DNA from: Magnetococcales bacterium
Lineage (GTDB): Bacteria; Pseudomonadota; Magnetococcia; Magnetococcales; UBA8363
NCBI GenBank assembly: GCA_015232865.1
Contig: JADFYU010000003.1
Span: 84,601-148,600 of the forward strand
Reading direction: 5' to 3'
Length of the DNA: 64,000 nucleotides
The notes beneath the pieces were generated by a model. That model had not been told where the DNA came from, did not search any database, and saw only the letters and a program-made list of their open reading frames with translations. The translations under genes and the position numbers were made by a program. Shown one piece after another: positions 8,749-18,370 of the stretch; positions within the stretch are counted from its first letter, which is position 1; each line of letters opens with the position of its first letter.

Positions 8749-9467
8749 CGAGACGCCCCTTCCACTGCAGCCAGATATCCATCAACCATCAGGATTTGAC
8801 GATCCAACCGCTCAGCCAACTCATGATTGTGGGTCACCATCAGACAGGAGAGGCCCATATTTTTATTAAGCTCGGCCAAGAGGGAAAAAATGCTCCAGGC
8901 GGTGCTGCGATCCAGATTTCCGGTTGGCTCATCGGCCAGCAACAGAGCCGGCTCGTTGACGATGGCCCGAGCGATGGCCACCCGCTGCTGCTCGCCGCCG
9001 GAGAGCTGGCCGGGTCGATGTGAGAGGCGCGATTGCAAGCCGACCTTCTCCAACGCCTCCACCGCTTTGGCTTCGGCCTGTCTGGCCGGGGTCCGATTGA
9101 TCAGAAGTGGCATCATGACATTCTCCTGGGCGCTGAATTCAGGCAACAGTCGATGAAACTGATAGATAAAACCGATTTTTCGGTTGCGTACGGTCGCTTG
9201 CTTAACCGGGTCCAGGGCAAACAGATCGACGCCGTCCAGGCTCACCTGGCCAGAGGTCGGATAATCCAATGTGCCCAAGATTTGGATCAGGGTACTCTTA
9301 CCGCTACCGGAATCCCCCAACAGCGCCACCATTTCACCTCGGTTCAACTCCAGATCGATCCCTTTCAAGACTTCCAGCCTGTCATCCCTGCCCACCGAAA
9401 AAGATTTTTTCAGGGCGGTCGCTCGCAGCAAGGGAACACCGAAGTGCTGGCTTGAACGTTCACTCAT
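8745..9467 (-). CDS. lolD: Lipoprotein-releasing ABC transporter ATP-binding protein LolD
   Basis: A 240-residue ABC ATPase. Walker A GDSGSGKST, the Q-loop region, the signature [14 protein letters not shown] and Walker [13 protein letters not shown] are all intact. Together with LolC/E it extracts outer-membrane lipoproteins from the inner membrane. The assignment rests on the adjacent LolC-type permease, with which it overlaps by 8 bases (ATGAGTGA), and on closest resemblance to the MacB/LolD subfamily. It overlaps the S2P gene by four bases at the other end, so the operon is translationally coupled. Confidence 0.95.
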   Translation of the reverse strand: MSERSSQHFGVPLLRATALKKSFSVGRDDRLEVLKGIDLELNRGEMVALLGDSGSGKSTLIQILGTLDYPTSGQVSLDGVDLFALDPVKQATVRNRKIGFIYQFHRLLPEFSAQENVMMPLLINRTPARQAEAKAVEALEKVGLQSRLSHRPGQLSGGEQQRVAIARAIVNEPALLLADEPTGNLDRSTAWSIFSLLAELNKNMGLSCLMVTHNHELAERLDRQILMVDGYLAAVEGASR

Positions 9468-10707
9468 ATCGCAATCCCTCGACCGGATCGACCGTTGAGG
9501 CCCGCCATGCCGGATAAAGGGCAGCCAAGAGGGTTATCAACAAGCTGATTCCGGTGATCAAACCGACATCCGACCATAAGACCACCGAGGGAAGATGATC
9601 GATGTAGTATACTTCGCCGGAGAGAATCTGGATATCAAACAACCGCTCGATGAACCCCAACGCCGCCTCCAGATTGAAGGCCAACCCCAGCCCCAAGGCC
9701 AAGCCGGACAAAGTGCCGATGATGCCGATGACGCCGCCGTTGACCAGAAAAATGGCCAAGATGCTTCTCGGTGTCGCCCCCATGGATTTAAGAATGGCGA
9801 TCTCACGCCCCTTCTCCATGACCACCATGACCAGACTGGAGATAATGTTGAAGGCGGCCACCACCACCACCAGGAAAAGGATGACGAACATGGTGGCCTT
9901 TTCCATCTGCAACGCCCGGAAGAAATTGTGGTTCATCTGCATCCAGTCCTGAACCCAATAGGTGATACCCAACTGATCTTTCAGACGGTTTCGAACCACC
10001 GGGGCCTGGTCGGGATGGGGGGTCATGATTTCGATACCGGTTATGATCTCCGGATTCAAGCGCATCAGGAGTTGGGCATCGTCCAGGTGGATGTAGGCCA
10101 GGGTATTGTCATAATCATACATGCCCGATTCGAAGATTCCCGCCACCGCAAACCGTTTGGACCGAGGCAATGTCCCCATGGCGGTGACATTGCCCGCCGC
10201 CACCATCACCGTCAATTTATCGCCGACGACCACCCCCAGATTGGTGGCCAGACGACTGCCCAGAATAATGTGGAATCCGCCCAGATCGTGAATACTCCCC
10301 TCTTTCATGTTTTTATCCAGCGCTGAAACCAACCGATCCAGATCGGGAACCACCCCGCGCAAACCAACTCCGACAGCCCGACCATTGCTGGTCAACATCG
10401 CCTGCCCCAATACATAGGGCGAGGCGGCCACCACCCCCTGGATCTTTTCGACCTGGGCTAAAACCGGCTTATAAAACTTGATGTTATCCCCGTAAGAACG
10501 AACCGATGCGTGGCCGGTGATACCAAGAATTTGCGATTGCAACTCCTGGCGGAAACCGGTCATTACGGCCAGAACAACAATCAAGGCCGCCACACCCAGC
10601 GCGATCCCGCCCAGTGAAAAAAAGGTGATGATGGAGATAAATCGCTGATTCCGCTTGGCCCGCAGATAGCGCAGGCCAATGAACCACTCATAGCGGTTGG
10701 TCCACAT
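9460..10707 (-). CDS. lolC: Lipoprotein-releasing ABC transporter permease LolC/LolE
   Basis: A 415-residue inner-membrane permease with one N-terminal membrane segment (ISIITFFSLGGIALGVAAL), a large periplasmic domain and three C-terminal membrane segments of FtsX type, including the EKGREIAILKSMGATPRSI motif. Only one permease gene is present next to lolD, as in alphaproteobacteria that use a LolCD-type complex with a single LolF-like permease. The ATG at 10707 begins MWTNRYEWFIGLRYLRA, the typical LolC start, and lies 10 bp after the lysS stop; a longer frame into lysS is not needed. Confidence 0.95.
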   Translation of the reverse strand: MWTNRYEWFIGLRYLRAKRNQRFISIITFFSLGGIALGVAALIVVLAVMTGFRQELQSQILGITGHASVRSYGDNIKFYKPVLAQVEKIQGVVAASPYVLGQAMLTSNGRAVGVGLRGVVPDLDRLVSALDKNMKEGSIHDLGGFHIILGSRLATNLGVVVGDKLTVMVAAGNVTAMGTLPRSKRFAVAGIFESGMYDYDNTLAYIHLDDAQLLMRLNPEIITGIEIMTPHPDQAPVVRNRLKDQLGITYWVQDWMQMNHNFFRALQMEKATMFVILFLVVVVAAFNIISSLVMVVMEKGREIAILKSMGATPRSILAIFLVNGGVIGIIGTLSGLALGLGLAFNLEAALGFIERLFDIQILSGEVYYIDHLPSVVLWSDVGLITGISLLITLLAALYPAWRASTVDPVEGLRYE

Positions 10708-10717
10708 GCTCGTCGTC

Positions 10718-12232
10718 TTATCCCTTGTCTGTGGTACGCATTTGCGGAAACAACAGAACGTCACGGATGGCGGCGGAATCGGTCAGCAACATCACCAATC
10801 GGTCTATGCCGATCCCCTCCCCAGCCGTCGGCGGCATGCCATACTCCAGGGCGCGGATATAATCGGCATCGAAGTGCATGGCCTCCAAATCGCCGGAGTC
10901 CTTGGCATCCACCTGTTTTTGAAAACGTTCGGCCTGATCCGCCGGATCATTCAACTCAGAAAAGGCGTTGGCAATCTCCCAGCCACCGATAAATAACTCA
11001 AAACGTTCGGCAATCTCCGGATTGATGTCGGAACGACGTGACAACGGCGAGACCGAAACCGGGTAGTCAAGAATAAAGGTCGGCTGAATCAATTTCTCCT
11101 CCACCAACCCTTCAAACAGCTCCAACAACAGCTTGCCGTCATCCCATTTGTCATCAATTTTAACGGATTTTTCAGCAGCCAAGGCTAGCAGATAGTCCCG
11201 ATTTCCGATCTGATCGGCGTCGGCACCAGCATATTTGACCAACGATTCGCCCAGGGTCAGCCGCTGCCAGGGCGAGCTGAAATCGACGGTGCGGCCCTGA
11301 TGGGTCACCGCCAACGTTCCGTCGTGGGTCTCTTGGACCACGTGGGTCAACAACGCTTCGGTCAAATCCATCAGATCCCGATAATCGGCAAAAGCCTGAT
11401 AGAACTCCATCATGGTAAACTCTGGATTGTGACGGGTCGACAACCCTTCGTTGCGAAAATTCCGGTTGATCTCGAAGACCCGCTCAAACCCGCCGACAAT
11501 CAGCCGTTTCAGGTAGAGTTCCGGGGCGATACGCAGATAAAGCTCCCGGTCCAGGGCGTTATGATGGGTGACGAACGGACGGGCGACCGCTCCGCCCGGA
11601 ATGGAATGCATCATCGGTGTTTCCACCTCCAGATATCCCCTCCCCTCCATGAAGGCTCGAATCAGTTGGATGATTTTTGAACGGGTTTTAAACAGATCCC
11701 GCACCTCCGGGTTGACGATCAGATCCAGGTAGCGCTGGCGATAACGGGTCTCCAGATCTTCCAGTCCGTGAAATTTCTCCGGCAACGGTCGAACCGATTT
11801 GGACAACAGTTGAAACCGATCGACCCGAACGGTCAATTCTCCGGTCTGGGTCAAAAAGAGTCGACCTTCGACCCCGAGCCAATCCCCCACTTCAATTTTT
11901 CTGAAGATCTCCCGATAGAGCTCCGCCCCGATATGATCGCGACCAACCGCAACCTGAAGACGCCCGGTTTCATCCATCAGGGTGGCAAAAGTCAATTTGC
12001 CAAAATGTCGATGCAAGATTACCCGGCCAGCACAACGGACCAGAGCCGCATCCAAAACAGCGGCATCTTTTTCCTCACCATATTTTTCAACCACTTCAAG
12101 CAATTTTTGCTCGGGTTTGAATTGGTTTGGATAGGGGTTCACCCCCGCCTCTCGCAGTGCGGCGAGCTTCTCTTTTCTAGCTGCGATTTGCGGATTTTCC
12201 TTGATGATCTTACTTTTCTTCTCGGTAGTCAT
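10718..12232 (-). CDS. lysS: Lysyl-tRNA synthetase (class II)
   Basis: A 504-residue class II lysyl-tRNA synthetase. An N-terminal OB-fold anticodon-binding domain (residues ~55-170) precedes the catalytic core, with motif 2 (NFRNEGLSTRHNPEFTMMEFY) and motif 3 near the C-terminus (GEGIGIDRLVMLLTDS). The ATG at 12232 is preceded by GAGGAA at good spacing and removes a 19-residue implausible extension. It is followed at 10 bp by lolC. Coupling lysS with lolCDE is common in proteobacteria. Confidence 0.97.
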   Translation of the reverse strand: MTTEKKSKIIKENPQIAARKEKLAALREAGVNPYPNQFKPEQKLLEVVEKYGEEKDAAVLDAALVRCAGRVILHRHFGKLTFATLMDETGRLQVAVGRDHIGAELYREIFRKIEVGDWLGVEGRLFLTQTGELTVRVDRFQLLSKSVRPLPEKFHGLEDLETRYRQRYLDLIVNPEVRDLFKTRSKIIQLIRAFMEGRGYLEVETPMMHSIPGGAVARPFVTHHNALDRELYLRIAPELYLKRLIVGGFERVFEINRNFRNEGLSTRHNPEFTMMEFYQAFADYRDLMDLTEALLTHVVQETHDGTLAVTHQGRTVDFSSPWQRLTLGESLVKYAGADADQIGNRDYLLALAAEKSVKIDDKWDDGKLLLELFEGLVEEKLIQPTFILDYPVSVSPLSRRSDINPEIAERFELFIGGWEIANAFSELNDPADQAERFQKQVDAKDSGDLEAMHFDADYIRALEYGMPPTAGEGIGIDRLVMLLTDSAAIRDVLLFPQMRTTDKG

Positions 12233-12289
12233 GTGGTTCCTCGACACAACGATGGGCGTCCTTCGAAATCGGCGCACGCAAACCATCAA

Positions 12290-12484
12290 TTAGTTCAACC
12301 TGTCATAAAACGGTTGATTTTGCTCTTCTCCGGCAGGAATTGCAACCCCCTGTCGGATTACAGTCACCGACAGCTTGGCCCGCTTGGTTTTTTTGGCTTT
12401 TTTTTTGATTTTATTCCATTTGAAGTGGTTATTACGGGATCGGTTATGGGATACTGGAATGGGTATCAAGGGAGGATTTTCCAT
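12290..12484 (-). CDS. Small basic protein of unknown function
   Basis: A 64-residue protein with a lysine/arginine-rich centre (KWNKIKKKAKKTKRAK) and no membrane segment. The ATG at 12484 has a strong TAGGAG ribosome site six bases upstream. The frame is open further upstream, but that would overlap the start of the plus-strand gene at 12540. It sits 57 bp before lysS and could be the first gene of that operon. I do not recognise it; the evidence is the ribosome site and context only. Confidence 0.45.
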   Translation of the reverse strand: MENPPLIPIPVSHNRSRNNHFKWNKIKKKAKKTKRAKLSVTVIRQGVAIPAGEEQNQPFYDRLN

Positions 12485-12539
12485 TCTCTTGGCTCCTATT
12501 TGACGACCAAATCGTTTCTCTGGCAAAAGGAAAACAAAA

Positions 12540-14069
12540 ATGGCCCTGAAAAATTTATCCGTCGGAGAGAGATTGGGACTCGGTTTCGGCCTCATCGGCG
12601 CTCTCTTTGCCATGGTGGTCTGGCAGTATAATCATAGCCTCTTTGAGTTGATCGACCGGTTTGACCATCTGCAAGAAACGCAGGCGGCCAAAAAAAGCCA
12701 TTTTCTCCACATCAGCCGCTATATGCTGGAGGCCCGGCACAACGAAAAAAATTTCCTCTCCAGAAAAAAAATCGAGGATGCCGACCGGGTCGCTCTTTTT
12801 GTTCAACTCATTCTCGAAGAGACTGAGCCATTAAAAAGAATTGAACGCATGACCGGAAGTCCACCCATCGCTGATAAAATCAACACGCACATCAAACTCT
12901 ATCAGAGTGCCTTCCTCAAAATGGTCGACGCTTGGAAGATAAACGGTCTGAGCCACAACCTCGGATTGCAAGGCCGATTTCGCCAGACCATCCACGCCAT
13001 CGAGGATCAGGCGAAAAATTTTAAGACCAGTCGTCTGACCCATACCCTGCTACAGATTCGTCGTGCCGAAAAAGATCTGGGATTGCGACAAATCCCGCTC
13101 TATCGAGACCAGGTTCTGGAATGGATAGAGGTTTTCAACGCTCAAATCGAAAAATCCGAGCTGGATCAAAAACTGAAGGCGGGACTGTTGAGCGCCCTTG
13201 AAACCTATCGCTCCCACTTTAATTCCTATGCTGTGCAGGTCTTGAAACATCAGGATATTCATGGTGGAAAAGGACCATTCAGAGAGACCGCCCACCAGTT
13301 GGAGGCGCAATTGCAAAAGCAGTTCGTCCCCGACCTGGAAGAGGACATTCTCTCCCTGCGCCGCCGGGAGAAAGATTATCTACTCCGAGGGGAACTTGGT
13401 TATGTCAAAACCGTTCAACAGATCGTGCTACAAATTTTGCACAACATAGAGGCATCAAAAATTTCCGATGAAGACAAAAAACGGTTGAACGAGGGACTGC
13501 TGCGCTATGAGACGGACTTTTTGGCCTTGGTCGATCATGATCGGGAAATCAGGGATCTGGCGGACCGGATGGGCGAGGCCATTCACCAGATCGAACCTCT
13601 GATCACCCTGGGGGTTGCCGAAGCGGTCACCGAAATGACCATCGCCACCGAACAGACCCGATCCCAAGCCACAAACAGCAGTTTGATCGCCCTCTTCATT
13701 TCCCTGGCCATCATGTTGTTGGGAATCATTTTCGCCGTCTATTTCAGCCGCCGCATAACCCGTCCGGTCAACACCCTGACTCAACTGGCGGAACTGTTTG
13801 CTCCACCAAAAGATGAATCGGACATGGAGAGTGCGCCTGTAAAAGATGAAATTTTGATCTTGACCCAGGCCATGGGTCGAATGACCGGCCACCTACAGGA
13901 TATCGTTTACTATTTTATTGACCACACCAAAGACATCAACACCATCGCCGACCAGTTGCAAAGCAGCATTCAGCAACCACTCTCCCCCACCGAGCAGCAA
14001 AAAATCATTGATGATCTTCGTCTCATGTCTCAAGATCTCAAGATAAAAATGCGCCAGTTGAATGCGTAA
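12540..14069 (+). CDS. Membrane sensor protein with HAMP domain and no recognised output domain
   Basis: A 509-residue protein. An N-terminal membrane segment (~residues 10-28) and a second at ~residues 378-402 (SLIALFISLAIMLLGIIF) bracket a long, helical periplasmic region of about 350 residues, which resembles the long four-helix sensor domains of chemoreceptors. A HAMP linker follows (SRRITRPVNTLTQLAELF). After it there are only ~85 helical residues; the conserved chemoreceptor hairpin tip, a kinase or a cyclase domain is absent. AAAGG lies nine bases upstream of the ATG. It is convergent with the hemerythrin-tailed sensor at 14204. It might be a truncated chemoreceptor or a partner of another output protein. 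Confidence 0.8.
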   Translation: MALKNLSVGERLGLGFGLIGALFAMVVWQYNHSLFELIDRFDHLQETQAAKKSHFLHISRYMLEARHNEKNFLSRKKIEDADRVALFVQLILEETEPLKRIERMTGSPPIADKINTHIKLYQSAFLKMVDAWKINGLSHNLGLQGRFRQTIHAIEDQAKNFKTSRLTHTLLQIRRAEKDLGLRQIPLYRDQVLEWIEVFNAQIEKSELDQKLKAGLLSALETYRSHFNSYAVQVLKHQDIHGGKGPFRETAHQLEAQLQKQFVPDLEEDILSLRRREKDYLLRGELGYVKTVQQIVLQILHNIEASKISDEDKKRLNEGLLRYETDFLALVDHDREIRDLADRMGEAIHQIEPLITLGVAEAVTEMTIATEQTRSQATNSSLIALFISLAIMLLGIIFAVYFSRRITRPVNTLTQLAELFAPPKDESDMESAPVKDEILILTQAMGRMTGHLQDIVYYFIDHTKDINTIADQLQSSIQQPLSPTEQQKIIDDLRLMSQDLKIKMRQLNA

Positions 14070-14133
14070 ACCCAGAAACGGCGATCAGCAGTGCGTGCAT
14101 GGCGCAACCCATTGATTGCTCGGCCAGAACAGG

Positions 14134-14179
14134 AAAAAACAACCGGGTTGATGGAGAAATCTCTCGCCCTCAACCCGGT
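14134..14179 (-). terminator. Intrinsic terminator for the PocR/SpoIIE sensor gene
   Basis: A 10-bp perfect stem, ACCGGGTTGA (14142-14151) with TCAACCCGGT (14170-14179). Read on the minus strand it is followed by TTG and six Ts (14139-14134). The plus strand has no T-run after the stem, so it terminates the gene ending at 14204. Confidence 0.8.
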
Positions 14180-14203
14180 GAATCAAGAATGGACCAACTC
14201 ATC

Positions 14204-17200
14204 TCACGAACCATTTTGTGCCAGAAAATCGCCTAACTTTTTGTCCATGCCCAAAATATGGGTTTGCAGCCACCCCCGCAGCGTGGCATCCAGTTCGGAG
14301 ATGAATTCGTTCTCGTTTCTGGAGTTGAGCTGTTTGACAAACGTACCGGCCAGGGTGACCAACTCTTCATGCTCCTGTTTGTGAATATTGAGGTCGGGAT
14401 AGTCATTTTGAATCATCAACGACTCCTCCCGTTGGAAATGAAAATGGGTGTAGTGAATCAAACCATCCAATATATTGCGAATTAACATGCTCGACTGGGG
14501 AGAGTGACCGGCCCGAGTCAGGTCGTTGACCATGATAAAGAGTTTTTGATGGTCCGAATCGATGTCGCCATGGCCGACGCTCAAGGCTTCTGACCACTGA
14601 ATCAGCTTGGAGGTTCGGTCAACAGCATCGGGTCTCTCCTCATCGAGCGGGTTGAAACAGAACCCGATCAGCGAGACATCGTCACGGCGGGTCTCGCCAC
14701 CCTGGTGTTCAAGCAGCTTGTCAAGAATGGCCTCTCCTTGTTCTGGCAGAGGCTGGTCGGCAAGTTGATCCAACAGAGCCATGAACCTTTTTTTACCGAA
14801 TCCAAGCCGTTTCTCACCCCCCACCTGATCCAACAACCCGTCGCTGGTCATATAAAAGCGTCGCCCGTTGGCGATCTCCACACAATGATTGGTGACGACA
14901 ACATCCTGAGAAACCCCTCGATAGCCAATACCAAACTTATCTCCCTTGAGTTCGACAAACGGGCCACCTGGATCCTGATGAAAAAGAGAGAATCGCGCTC
15001 CGGCAAATCGGAGCTGTTTGCGTGCCATTGGGATGTAGCAGGCTCCCAACTCCAGGCCATCGTCCGATTCTCCATCCGAGACATGTTGTCCCAAGGTTCT
15101 TTGGATCAACAGATGCATCCGTTTGATCAATCCCGCCGGATCGCCGGGCAACGCCTCCCGATAGGCCTGACCCAAAGCTCCATTGGTGATCAACGTCATG
15201 AAGGCTCCGGGAACGCCGTGTCCGGTACAATCCCCCAGCATCACCAGGTGGCCGTCTCCCCAAGGGCGGCACCAGTACATATCGCCACCGACGACATCTC
15301 TTGGTTCCCAAACGATGAAATGCTCAGGCATGGCCGCTTTCAGGTTGTGATGCAGAGGAAGAATGGAACTCTGGATACGACTGGCGTACTGGATGGAACC
15401 GGAGATGACCTCCAGCGCATCTTTCAAGCGGTGCTCGGCCTCCTTGCGTTCCGTGATATCGTTAAAAGAGACCACGGCTCCCAACAACTCCCCCTCACGA
15501 ACGATCGGCGTACTGTTGTACTCGACCGGAAAGGGTGTTCCGTCTTTGCGCCAGAGCACCTCATCATCGATACGGTAGGAGTGGCCTTCGGTAAAGGATT
15601 TATACATCCAACAGGTTTCGATGGGATAGTCGGAACCGTCTACGCGCCGATAATGAAACAACAGATGGGCCTGACGGCCCAAGAGTTCCGCCTCGGAGTA
15701 ATCAAGCATCTCCACACATCGTGGGTTGACGAAGGTAATGACGCCATTCGTATCGACCCCGAAAACACCTTGACCAACAGAGGACAACAGCAGGCGCGTT
15801 CGGGCTTCTGACTCGCCCAGTTTCCGTTCGGACTCCTTGCGTTTGGAGATGTCGCTGAAAGCGAGAACGGCACCGATGACCTGGCCATCCTTGTGGATAG
15901 GCGTACTGTTGTATTCGACCTCAAAGGCGGTTCCATCCTTACGCCAGAACACCTCGTCATCGACTCGGTAGGTTTTACCGTCCTGCATCGACCTGAACAA
16001 GGAACAGTGCTTCGACGGATACTCCGATCCATCTTTGCGATGGCGATGGAGCAACTTTTGAAAGTGCACTCCAAGCATCTCCTCAACGGTGAATCCCAGA
16101 AGCCTGCTTGTCATGGGGTTGGCAAAAACGATATGGCCATCCAAATCGATTCCGAAGACCCCATCCCCCACAGATTCCAAAATAAGCCGGGTGCGTTCTT
16201 CGGATTGGCTGATAGCCTCCTCCGTGCGTTTTCGCTCGGTGATATCCCGCACGATTCCGGTAAAAATCAACTCATCACCCAAAACGGCCTCTCCGACCGC
16301 CAGATCCATGGGAAATTCAGTGCCGTTTTTGTGTCGACCAATCATCTCTCGGTTCTGGCCGATGATACGGGCCTCACGGGTATCCAGATAGCGACGGAGA
16401 AAGCCGTCATGAGCGCTGGAATGGGGTTCGGGCATGAGCATGTTGACGTTCTTCCCAACGATCTCGTCCAGGGAATAACCAAAGATTCGTTCGGCTGCCG
16501 GGGAAAAGCTCTGGACGATACCCCGATCACTGATGGTAATGATACCATCGGCCGCGTTATCGATAATGGTTCGAATGCGCATTTCGCTGTTGGAGAGCTT
16601 TCGTGTCCTCTCTTCGACCATCTGCTCCAGTTGATCTTTGTAGGCCGAAAGCTCCTCCCGAGCCAGTTCGGCATCTTCCGCCAGATTGAGCGCCGCCAGC
16701 CGACCTTGACGCTGGGCGGCCTGGGCAGAGGTGGCCTGCATCCGATCCAGGATCAGGGTCGCCAGAATATTGGTAAAACGACTCAGAAAACCGAGGATTG
16801 ACGGTAGTTTTTCCTCGGGAATGACCGGAACATCGGCGATGGCGGCCCTATAATCCGCCGCGTCAAATCCAACATCTAGGGCCTGAGCCTCAAAAAAAGC
16901 CTGGTCTGGAGGCGCCAAAAGAAACTGGCCGATAAACACATTGGCCAGATGGCGATCGTTGACCATGATGGGGGAGGCGGCGTCGGTCAGACCGTTGCCA
17001 CAGCGATAGATGGTATAATTTTGACCCGATTGAAGCTGACGTGAAAGAATGGTGTCACTTTCAATGCAGCGCGCGCAGGTGACACCATTGACCCGATGAA
17101 AATCGGTGCAGGCCCGCTGCCAGCGGGCGGCTACCAGGACGTTACCCTCCAGGTCAATGATGGCGGAGGCCACCCCGACCGCATGACAGAAATCCTCAAA

Positions 17201-18163
17201 CATCGATTCCAGTCCGCTAATTCCCAATAGGGAAGAGAGCTTGAACTCCTCATCCTGACCCGTGGCAGACAGGAGATCATCAGCCACGTCATCTTCGGTA
17301 TTGGCAAAGTCAAAGGGGGGCGGCTTGGCGGATTCCCGGGCAAGATCGTTGAGACGCCGCTTCAGCTCAATGATCCGAAGTTCGCGCCCGGTAGCCAGGC
17401 GGTTGAAACGATCCGATTCTGCGTTGGTATCTTGGATGACCTGAACGGCATCTCGCAGCTCCTGCTCCCGTTTGTGTGCTGAGATTTCGGCCCGATTCAG
17501 AGCCTCCAACATGGCATTATAGGCGCGCAGGACATCGCCCAACTCATCACTGCGATCCCATTCCAGCGGATTTTGGATCTGCTCTTCCATGGGCCGTTCA
17601 ATGACCTGCCGAAACTCATTCAAAGGTCGCCCGATCATGATCCGAACACCAAAAAAGGTACCGACGCCCAGAGCTGCAAGCAAAGTCAGCAGAATTGCGC
17701 CGTTAATCTTGAGATGGTCAAAAACAGCCGATCGAATACCGTCATCATGCACCGTAACCACCAGTTGACCGATAACTGTGGAACCGGAGCTTGATTGATG
17801 GCTTAGAGGATGCTCCAAGCGAAAGTCGGGGGAGCGAGGTGGCTGCCGGGGGTTGCCGATACTGGCCAGGATTTCGCCACTCTTGCCAAGAACTTCCGCC
17901 GCCTGTAAAAATGGCAGTCGGCTTTGCTCTTCGAGAAGATTCCGTACCCGTTGGAGGTCAAATTCCCAAACCGCGGTCTCGACGGCGTTGCCCTGAACGG
18001 TGACCAGATCAGCCAGATTTTCAACCAGTCGCGCTCTTTCACTGCGATAGAAATCCAACTCCAAAACCAAAAACAGCGTTAAAACGGCCGCCACTGTCAG
18101 GGAGAGTTGAATTCTCAGCAGCTTTCCGCCAAGACTGTTGACTTGGGAAAACAATGAAGACAC
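14204..18163 (-). CDS. Membrane sensor phosphatase: HAMP-PocR-PAS-PAS-PAS-SpoIIE/PP2C-bacteriohemerythrin
   Basis: A 1319-residue signalling protein. Membrane segments lie near residues 17-37 and 155-176, then HAMP (~176-228) and a coiled coil. A PocR-type sensory domain (~310-460) holds a CARC cysteine pair. Three PAS domains start near 525, 660 and 789. A SpoIIE-type PP2C phosphatase (~945-1165) keeps its metal-binding residues (VGGDMYW, GDCTGHGVPGAFMT, SDGLLDQ, RRDD). The C-terminal bacteriohemerythrin domain (~1184-1319) has all expected iron ligands: DSDH, HFQRE, HKQEH and HILGMD. The likely role is oxygen- or redox-responsive dephosphorylation of an anti-sigma-factor antagonist or similar partner; no such partner is adjacent. 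The GTG start has GAGG eight bases upstream; a strong terminator follows the stop. Confidence 0.93.
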   Translation of the reverse strand: MSSLFSQVNSLGGKLLRIQLSLTVAAVLTLFLVLELDFYRSERARLVENLADLVTVQGNAVETAVWEFDLQRVRNLLEEQSRLPFLQAAEVLGKSGEILASIGNPRQPPRSPDFRLEHPLSHQSSSGSTVIGQLVVTVHDDGIRSAVFDHLKINGAILLTLLAALGVGTFFGVRIMIGRPLNEFRQVIERPMEEQIQNPLEWDRSDELGDVLRAYNAMLEALNRAEISAHKREQELRDAVQVIQDTNAESDRFNRLATGRELRIIELKRRLNDLARESAKPPPFDFANTEDDVADDLLSATGQDEEFKLSSLLGISGLESMFEDFCHAVGVASAIIDLEGNVLVAARWQRACTDFHRVNGVTCARCIESDTILSRQLQSGQNYTIYRCGNGLTDAASPIMVNDRHLANVFIGQFLLAPPDQAFFEAQALDVGFDAADYRAAIADVPVIPEEKLPSILGFLSRFTNILATLILDRMQATSAQAAQRQGRLAALNLAEDAELAREELSAYKDQLEQMVEERTRKLSNSEMRIRTIIDNAADGIITISDRGIVQSFSPAAERIFGYSLDEIVGKNVNMLMPEPHSSAHDGFLRRYLDTREARIIGQNREMIGRHKNGTEFPMDLAVGEAVLGDELIFTGIVRDITERKRTEEAISQSEERTRLILESVGDGVFGIDLDGHIVFANPMTSRLLGFTVEEMLGVHFQKLLHRHRKDGSEYPSKHCSLFRSMQDGKTYRVDDEVFWRKDGTAFEVEYNSTPIHKDGQVIGAVLAFSDISKRKESERKLGESEARTRLLLSSVGQGVFGVDTNGVITFVNPRCVEMLDYSEAELLGRQAHLLFHYRRVDGSDYPIETCWMYKSFTEGHSYRIDDEVLWRKDGTPFPVEYNSTPIVREGELLGAVVSFNDITERKEAEHRLKDALEVISGSIQYASRIQSSILPLHHNLKAAMPEHFIVWEPRDVVGGDMYWCRPWGDGHLVMLGDCTGHGVPGAFMTLITNGALGQAYREALPGDPAGLIKRMHLLIQRTLGQHVSDGESDDGLELGACYIPMARKQLRFAGARFSLFHQDPGGPFVELKGDKFGIGYRGVSQDVVVTNHCVEIANGRRFYMTSDGLLDQVGGEKRLGFGKKRFMALLDQLADQPLPEQGEAILDKLLEHQGGETRRDDVSLIGFCFNPLDEERPDAVDRTSKLIQWSEALSVGHGDIDSDHQKLFIMVNDLTRAGHSPQSSMLIRNILDGLIHYTHFHFQREESLMIQNDYPDLNIHKQEHEELVTLAGTFVKQLNSRNENEFISELDATLRGWLQTHILGMDKKLGDFLAQNGS

Positions 18164-18370
18164 TTCTTGACCTCAGATCAAGTAATTGAATAAGTTTGAC
18201 AATCCTATGTATTCCCGGAACCTCAGATCAGGAACCGACCCGGAGATTGCATTTCTCCATTGGGCATATTACACTTACGTAGTGGCAAAGGGCAATCCAA
18301 GATAGCGCGACAATGGCTGCTATCCGAGCGGGGTAAAGTACCCTCTTTCAACCTCGAATGGGAAAATAAA

